DNA of 64,000 nt from Burhinus oedicnemus (taxonomy: Eukaryota > Chordata > Aves > Charadriiformes > Burhinidae): NCBI GenBank assembly GCA_008921705.1, contig VFFE01005989.1:14301-78300 (forward strand), in the 5' to 3' direction. The position numbers and the translations under genes are program-made. Position 1 is the first letter of the stretch, and each line of letters begins with the position of its first letter. The notes below the pieces were generated by a model, which saw only the letters and a program-made list of their open reading frames with translations, searched no databases and had not been told where the DNA came from. This document shows, one piece after another, positions 12,901-21,900 of this stretch.

Positions 12901-15900
12901 CATCTGTGTTGTGTTTGGCCCTTTGAAGATGTTGTCGCTGGAAACATCAGAATTGCAGTGACAAAACATAACACAGGACTATATTCCTAATGAAAAAGAA
13001 ATGAAAAAGAAACCCTTTTTATGATGAACTTTGCTCATGCAGTGGTATCATTCCTGGGATTGTCGGAGGAGCTTTTCAGGGCTTGAAACAATTGGACAGT
13101 TTTATTGGATTTTCTCCTGTGTATTTTTCTCAAAATTGAACTTTAAGGAAATCCTAATATCTATCTAAGTTGAAACACAAATCACATTCTGGCTTAGTTT
13201 CTAAAATTGTAGGCAGTATGATGGACTAGCTGGTCATATAAAACTGACTTGACAATGCTAGCTGGACAGCAGAACACATTTTTTCATTCTCCAACTCTCA
13301 TATTTTTCTTAGTCATACTAACTGTTTCAGAAGTTTTTCTTATCTTCGTCACTGTTTAGCTCTTGTTTCAGAAGTGCAGGACCCAATTCTTACCTACATT
13401 GAAGATATTAGCCCACAGTGAGAGTAAAATATGCCTCAGAATAGTAGTAAAGTATGTTGTGCTTATTGTAAAGCTGTTTCACATGAGTGGAGCCGTAAAA
13501 GGTAGTTTTAGTGTAAACTAGAATCAGGTTCACTCTGTTTATATGTTTGAACATATACACATGGGGAGAGTGAGTCTGCTTCTGCTTCGCGTAAATCTCT
13601 TAACTATACAATAGTGCTTTATCTATTTTCAGCAGGATTCATTTGTGGAGGAGAGCTAACCTTGCCCATCACTGCACATGTTCATGAGCAGATGGGGTTG
13701 GCTAATGTTCAACTTCTGCCATCTATTACCACCTACAGTTGTCTTTTGTGACTGATTGGATTTTAGGCTATATGTGTGCAGCAATATAGATTTTGAAAGC
13801 TGTCAGGCAATGAAGTTAGAGAGCACCATATTACTTCCCAAAGTAGGTGACCATGAATGAATGCTGCAGAAGCGCGTGTGTCTAGACCATAGTCTGAAAG
13901 ACCCTACACAATTCAGCCATCTGGAGAAACAGGGTTCCAGCACCCCTGCAGGCTAGGCCTTGTCTCCAGAGCCAGGCCGAATTAATGGGAACTTTGAAAT
14001 ATTAATAATGAAATGAGTAAAGGCATGTAATGGCACAACTGCACTCACCACATTTTGCCAGGTATCTCAAAGCTTCCAACTGCCCACTCTCAGCTGCCAC
14101 AAATAAAGAAGTGATCCCATAGGCGTTTGCAGACTCAATCTTGGCACCCCCTTTCACAAGGATATCAATAATCTCCAGGTCATTTCGGGAGACAGCCTCA
14201 TGGAGAGCAGTCCATCCTCGATTGCAACGATGGTTGGTATCAGCATTGTACTGTACCAGGAGTCTTGCAGCCTCTGCATTCTTGCGCTCACAGGCTGTTT
14301 TGGAAAAAAGGGAAGTGAGGAGGACAAGCTTTTGAAAGATTCTGGGTGTTGTGGTACCCGTTTCATGCAGCATAAGGCAATATAATACAACTCAGCCATA
14401 GTGAGTAAGACCAAAGATCCATGTAGGTCAACATGAGAGACAAGGCTGCTGCCAAATGGCATCGTCTGGGGCTTGCAAAGGATGAGGCAGTGAAGCCAAT
14501 CTTCCACCAGGACCTGGGGGAGGCTAAGCATCAGGTGTGGGACTGAGGGGAATCCAGTCCACCACATTTGTACCAACCAGACACCACAGCAATACAGGGA
14601 GGTGACAAGGTGCGGGAGGTAATTTATGAAGAACAAATGTGTTATAGAAATCACATGACCTGAACACTTTCTTTCCAAATTCTGTGCAAACTGACTCTGT
14701 GTCTTACTGTCCTAGCCTGCCAATAAAGCTGTATATAGACAAGAAAATAAAAAAAACCCAAACCAACAGTAGCCTGAAAAGAATCCTTAGAAAACAATGA
14801 TGGTGTAAGTCAGTAGCACTCTCTCGGCTGGCAACAATTTATCGTTCAGGACTATCCTGAGCTAAAGGGATTTTCCTCATAATTAATAGCATTTTGTTGA
14901 TTTTTATTCTACCAATTTGTTCCATTGCTTTTTGAATCCCAAATCATGAGGCTTCCTACACACCTTTACTGTGGGACCCCAAATCAAAAGTCCTTAGAAT
15001 AAGCAGCCACATTTACAAACCCTAATTAGCATTTGTTTTACACTGTGCAGAGAGGCCAGCGCATTCCATAGCAATTGTTTTCTTTCTTTGAAATAATAGT
15101 GTCTTTTTCTCACAGAGATTCTGCCTTTTGTTTTTGATTCTTCCCTTGGGACATCGCCATGGCTTCTTCTCCTATACAGAGAGGTCATCTACGTGTACTG
15201 AGAGCAGCTATCTGATCAGACACTGCTGGATTTATCTATGCATAGCTCTGCAGAGTTTAATTTGCTTCCATACTAGGGATAAGTAATTTGTTATAACAAT
15301 TTTTTTCACTCTTTTTTTGCTGGAGGATAGACCAGAAGATTTTTGCATCAGTACTAGCACATTCTTAATAACAGTTTTCTCTGGCTAAAAGATGATTTCA
15401 TTTTATTGTTATTGTTGTTATTATTATTACTACAAGTAGTACTACTTCTACTACTACCGCTACTGTGTGTTTAATGTACAGCTGAACAGCTTTCCTTTTG
15501 TTGACTATAAGCCAGAATTTTAAAACTAAAGCATTTGAAACTGGACACCTCTAATGCCAAGCATCCAAAGTTGGAGGCAAGATTATTGTTGAAACTAGTA
15601 GTATGTACTTTTAAATGTTTTCAAGCACTAAAAATAATCATGGCAAGAGCAGTCAGTAAAAGTGGGAGGGACACAAAGGTGTGAGAGATCATCTCTTTCT
15701 TGGAATCTTTGTGGTATCGGGAATGTAATGCTAAAGTAAGAGTTCTCTCTGACCAGCAGCGAAGTTCTATGTCCATGTTAAATACTTATCTACCCCACTG
15801 AATTGTTTATAACTTTATGCATCTCCCATAGCACACAGCCTGGCCCGGCCCACACAGTATATGAAGCACTGGCATGGCTACAGTCACTATATTCCCACAT

Positions 15901-18900
15901 CTTACTTAGGTCCTGCTGTTTAGAAAAGCATGTGTATTTCTGTACTACCCACCTTTCCCTAAGTTTGGGACCTTGTGCAGACACCCTGGGCTGAAAGGGC
16001 CCCGCTAAGCACCGCGTCCCCCACCCTTAGCACCACATTGCACCCCGCAGGGCAGCCACTAATCCTGTCTCCGATGTGGATGAGAAGAGAGGCCGTGGCA
16101 CAGCAGATCAGACATAGGAGACAGAAGGGAGGAGATAGGGAGGTAGAAAATGGGAGTTAATTGCTGAGTTTCAGCCCCGCATCACAAGTGATTCTGCAGC
16201 TCTCCTTGGCGCTGCCAGAAGAGCTCAGCATCCCTGGAAACACAGCCACTCACCTTTGTAAAGCGGCGTTTCTCTGGCCTTGTTGGAGATGTCGGGCTCG
16301 GCCCCAGCCTGCAGCAGGGTGAGCAGGCAGTCCAGGTTGCCCCGGCTGGTGGCCAGGTAGAGAGCCGTCTCCTCGTTGAGCGTGCGCTGGTCGATTGTGC
16401 CAGGGTACGCTGCGTAGAAACAGCAAGCACAGAGTCATTATGGCATGTAGTGTCTGCAGCACCATCACCTGTAAAAATTCTTGGAGTTCTAGGTGACTTT
16501 TTGTTGTTTATTCCTTCTTTTCTTTGCCTTTCCTTGTCCATGAACAAAGTTAGTTAAGAATATACTATAAAGTTAGTATAACTTAGATTAAGTATCCAAA
16601 CCAGTCACTGGCTCAGGTTAAAATGTTCAGCTCTGGGCACTAGTGATGCAGAAAGCTGTCGAGGTACGCTCTTCAGTAGTGGTTTGAAAGCAACCTCCAG
16701 TAGTTAGCCACAAAGAGGTGCTGGGCTGGGTTTCCAGCTAGTGGGAAGTGGGGTCATTGGTGCCCGCTGCAGCAGCCCAGCAGCTCACAAGAGCCGAGAA
16801 CTCAGCTGCAAGGCTTTACTGTGAGACATCCAGGGCTTGGCAAGATCTATCCAGATACCATTTTCTCCTGAAGATCCTAAATTTTAGAGGCTTCAGTCTG
16901 GAAACTTATTCTTAAAGAGAAGGTGAAATTAATATACACTCAGAGAGGTTGAAAAAAAGCTTCACACACGATCCCAGGCAAGGATTGGGCTGCTGCTAAT
17001 TCTGCTTTTTAGTTTATTCATATTCTTCTCCTTCTTGTAATGAATTAGTTTTAACTTCACTGACCTTTTTGCAACAGGCTCAGGCAACCCACTTGGCCAT
17101 AGTACGCAGCTTCATGGAGGGGTATCCAGCCGTCCTTATTAGGTTCAGAAAGGTCTTTTCCTGATTTCATCATGTTACATACTGCTTTTTCATCTCCGTC
17201 CTTGATTGCTGCAACTACAGGGTCGAGTTCCCTTTAAAACAAGATTAAAATCTGATTACTGCTTCCTTCATTACCGACAAGCTTTTTTCAGCAACATCAC
17301 TGTATCATTTGGCCAACATAGTGAACCCCTACAGCCTATATAATAAGTATTTGTGGCCCTAAGGTGTCTTTTTACAGGGCCTGTGGAGGTAAAATTTGTC
17401 TGCTCTAATTTGGCCATTCACAACGGAGAAATCACTGGCTGGAGGTGCTGGTCTCTTTGCTTGGAATTAAGGAAAGTGTAGGTGCGACTAATCTCTGACA
17501 TAAACATTTATATTTTAGATATCTGGGGAGACTAGCCATCAGACCTGTGCTCTGTACACTGCCATGAGTGTCCATGGTTGTGATGATTACATCACTCTCC
17601 CATGTGGCAAGGTGTTTCCATATGAGATCTTTCAAACAAGATCAGCTTTGAAGAGAATTGCCCCTGTTCATCTCTGAAGAAAATCTTAACTTGGATTTGC
17701 AGGTCGCTTAGCCCTAAAGCAGAAATTCTCCATAAATCCTGTTCTAGTATTTTAAAGATATTTCCTATTTCTCTTACACAAACCTGTTTTCAGAAGTTAG
17801 CTGGACCAGTTACAAAGAAGGGACAGCTCTGGTTAGATCATGGGAACGTTACAGTGTTGGTCTCAGCTCTCCTTTCTTCAGCCAAGGAGGATTTAAAAAA
17901 AAAAAATCCACTGACTCAAATGAAATTCTGGGCTGCCCTTCCTGACCATGCCCCTGAGATCCTCAGCTGTTATTTCAGCATTGAGTACTCAAATTTTCAG
18001 AAATGACAACCACTTTGGACTTTGTAGACCTTCAAAAACATGTCTTTGGTGTCCAAGCAAGACATGTTAGGTGCTAGATGCTTGTAAAAATCTGGTCTTT
18101 AGAAGCCTGCTTGGGAGCGGACCCATTAGCTCTTTCAACAAGTCCCCCCCTCTTGCAAACCTCTTAGCCAGGATAGCAGTTCCCCAAGTAACTGCATCAT
18201 TGAGGGACTTCTGGAACCACAACTGGGACCTGGTGCCAAGCTGTGAAGTGGTTCATGTTACAATCCCTTTGAACCCAGAAAACTGCTGTCAGGCTCCACG
18301 GGGCCAAGTAACTTCTGGGCACAGGGAGTAAAAGGAATGAAAAAAATATTTGAAAGGGTGGCAACATTTTAAAGCCTCTTTAGAGCTGAAAGTCATTGAA
18401 ATGTGTAGAATCACTGAAAAGTGTTGAAGTAGTATTTCAGCAAAAAGAAAAAGAACGTGAAAGTCATCTTTTTTGATGCTACCTAATTCTGAAGCTTTCA
18501 AGAAGAGGACCACTGTGAAAATCTACAATAAGCATGAAGTGTGCTCCATGCCACCAAGAAGTGAGACACAACGAGCAGCCTACAAGCGAGCTTTGCTTTG
18601 ACAAGCCTTCCCTTTGCCAAGCATGCATCCTGCACAGTCCGGGCAGCAACCCATTTCTCCGAGCTCTGTAAGAGCAATTGCAGAGCAGGGCTGACCTGGA
18701 CGCATCAGTCCTTCTTGCAGAGCAACAGCGAGAGCCGCTGTGGGACTCCCCGCTCCGCTGGAGTCACAACACTGCCTGGAAGTCACCGTACCACTGCTCA
18801 GCAGTGTCCACAGTGGAACCTGCCTCCCTCCTTCCACCCTGTTTGAGACTGCCGGCAAGGCAGCCGAGGCAGGGAGCTGGTACCCTGGCAGGCAACGGCT

Positions 18901-21900
18901 CTGTGCAGGGTGATGTGCTGTGCCTTCCAACAAAGCAACAAAGCTGGTGAGCGGTCTGGAGCACAAGTCCTACGAGGAACAGCTGAGGGAACTGGGGTTG
19001 TTTAGCCTGGAGAAAAGGAGGTTCAGGGGAGACCTTATTGCTCTCCACAACTACCTGAAAGGAGGGTGTAGTGAGGTGGGGATCGGTTTCTTCTCCCAAG
19101 TAACAAGCGATAGGACAAGAGGAAATGGCCTCAAGTTGCACCAGGGGAGGTTTAGACTGGATATTAGGAAAAATTTCTTCACCAAAAGAGTTGTCAAGTA
19201 TTGGAACAGGCTGCCCAGGGCAGTGGTTGAGTCACCATCCCTGGAGGCACTTAAAAGATGTGCAGGTGTGGTGCTTGGGGACATGGTTTAGTGGTGGACT
19301 TGGCCATGTTAGGTTAATGGTTGGACTTGATGATCTTAAAAGTGCCTTCCAACCTAGGTGATTCTATGATTCCAGCGCTAGTGCTTGGTCCTGCTGCTGC
19401 CAAGCTGTACTGGGAGAAGGCAGTCACCAAACAGCTAAGCTCCAGGACAGCAAACACCGCAAAGGAAGAAACATTTTTCCATTTCTAATGAGGGCTTGCA
19501 GAAAATGAACGTGGGCTATATTTTCAGACACAAAGAACAAGAGGATATTGAAAACATAGGGGAGTTTGTGGTTTGAACTAACTCTAAAAAGAAAATCTTG
19601 CAGCCTTGAAGGCAGAGAGACGGGAGGGAGGTGCATGTCTCAGAGAGAATATTAGCATCACCAGGGTAGGAATACAGCGTGTGATGAAGGTCATGCAGGG
19701 CAGTGATGACAGGAACAACGAGAAACTCTGGTTATGACAGAAGGTCTAAAATGCCACAACAGAGTGAGATCAGAGACAGAAAAATATGGGCAGCTCAGTA
19801 CAGGAGTCCTCAAAAAGCAGATCATTGGTACAACCTCCGCATTTAGTGCAGGTTACAGGAGCAGCACTGGATTTCATTGCCTTGCAGGGGCCGGACAGAC
19901 CAACAGCCTGAAACTCACATGGGCGTTCATTAATTTCAGCTTGCCCAGAGGTACCCAATCTGTGCCATAAACACGGATACTAGCACTGAAAGAAAATTCA
20001 GCGAGCTGCTTCTCTGAGGATAAACTCAGGGCCTGGAGTGGAAGCAGGTGAACACAACACGTGTGCCAAGGAATGGGAAAAGGCACCATTTCCCAGGTGA
20101 AACAGTACTTAGTGCCACTTGCTCCTTCTCTATAGCTGGAAGCGGTGATCTCAAGACGGCAGAGTCACAAAAATAGCAACACTCGAATGGAGGGAGATAT
20201 GGGACACGAAGCCAGGCGTTTTGCCTGGGGAGATAACAGCTAGAGCAGGCAGCTGCCTTCCTGGCCACAGCCCACCCAGGAGGGACAGACTGACCTTCTG
20301 ATAACTGCTGGGCTGAGGCCCAGGGACACTGCTACATGTCTGTACTTTTTAGAGTACCCTGGGGACTAAACCTAAAATTGCGAGTTTTGTATAGATAATA
20401 AATTTTTATATAGGCATTTGAAATTGAGCATTTTGTTGAAGTCAGTTAACAGCAACAATTGGCATGTTTGGCTGGGAGAGGAGGAGGAGGTGGGGGAATC
20501 TTGGTCTTTAAAAGCCTCTGGCACAAGGCTGCTGAAGCCATCTGTTGTTCTGTGCAAAGGTTCATTTTACACACGCAGGGCTGATCACTGCGACCTCCGG
20601 ATTTGGGCACACGATAGAGTTACCAGCACTTAATGAGTTACTGCGCACCAGGTGGGCCACGGCAGGAGTCTGTGCATGGGGCTGGCACACAGCAAATGCA
20701 AGGTGAGTCACATAGCTGAGTCCGCAGTGAAAGCAGAGGGTACCTCAGATCTGTGGTAGGGTTAAAAATGCGTGAACAATCAGTTACTATTCTGCTTAAG
20801 CCCTCAGATGTTGAATGAAGCAAACTGCTGTTGAGCTCCTTGACCTTAAATGATTCCTGAGTAAGATGAGGGGGTTTGCTGGACCAGGCTGTAGATGCTT
20901 TAGCCAAGCAAATTCCAGATCAGTACAGAAAGTTTAACGAATCTCCATGTGAAATCCTTGTTTTCTGCCTGGCTCATAGTTGACTGTTCCAAAAAACCAG
21001 CAGATTCTGCTGCTTGGATTTAGTCAGATATAGAAAAAATGACTATTAGAACTATGGAGGAAGCCTGAAGAGCTGATGAAATCTTAACCTTATAGGCGAA
21101 TCAAAAGAATTACTGCATTTCAAAGGCCAGTAGCCAAGATAATAAATACTCATTGCAGATGAGATGTATGGTGGGGGCAGTTCTGAGTGCTGTAGAAGAG
21201 GTTCAGTGGAGCACAGAAAGGTTCAGGAAGCTCCTTATTTTCCTGGCAGCCTGGTGAGATGCAGGCAGCATGAAAGAACAACACATCCTCAGGTGAATCC
21301 AGCTGTCATCCCTGCCTGGTTCTGAGACCAGGGCTATAAAACAGTCGTGCCATCATGTTCTCCTGTGGCTTCCCAGCCCCATTTTCGCTCTCACCTGACA
21401 GCAGAGGAGGGCTAGCTTATCAGCCTTATCCCAGCCTTCTTGTGGACTGAACTTTGTTGAGCTACTGATGCAGCAGAAAAGCTTGCCCTCCAGTCATCGC
21501 ACCCAGAGCAGGAGAGAAGCATGCAAGGTGTGCAGAGCACTTAATGAGGGGATTCGATTTCAGTGTGGCCAAGGGGAGCTGGCAGCTGACAAGGATGAGG
21601 GAGGCTTCATGTGTCAGCAGAAAGAAGTTTTCACAGTGTCAGGGAGGACAATGTCAGTGGAGACCAGGGACAGAGCCTGGATCAGCCAGGGTGCAGGGTG
21701 AGGTGGGGGAGATTTTAGAGCTGGGTGAGGGATGAAAGGAAGAAGAGTGGTGGAGGGGTAGTCACTGCAACCACGCATCCATGGAGGGACTTGTAAGATG
21801 GACAGAACAAAGTGGGTTTGAACTGGGTAGATAAAAAAGGCAGGGAAGAGTTTTCTGCAGGACACAGAGAAGTGCTGCCTACAACACTTTCCTCTCTTCA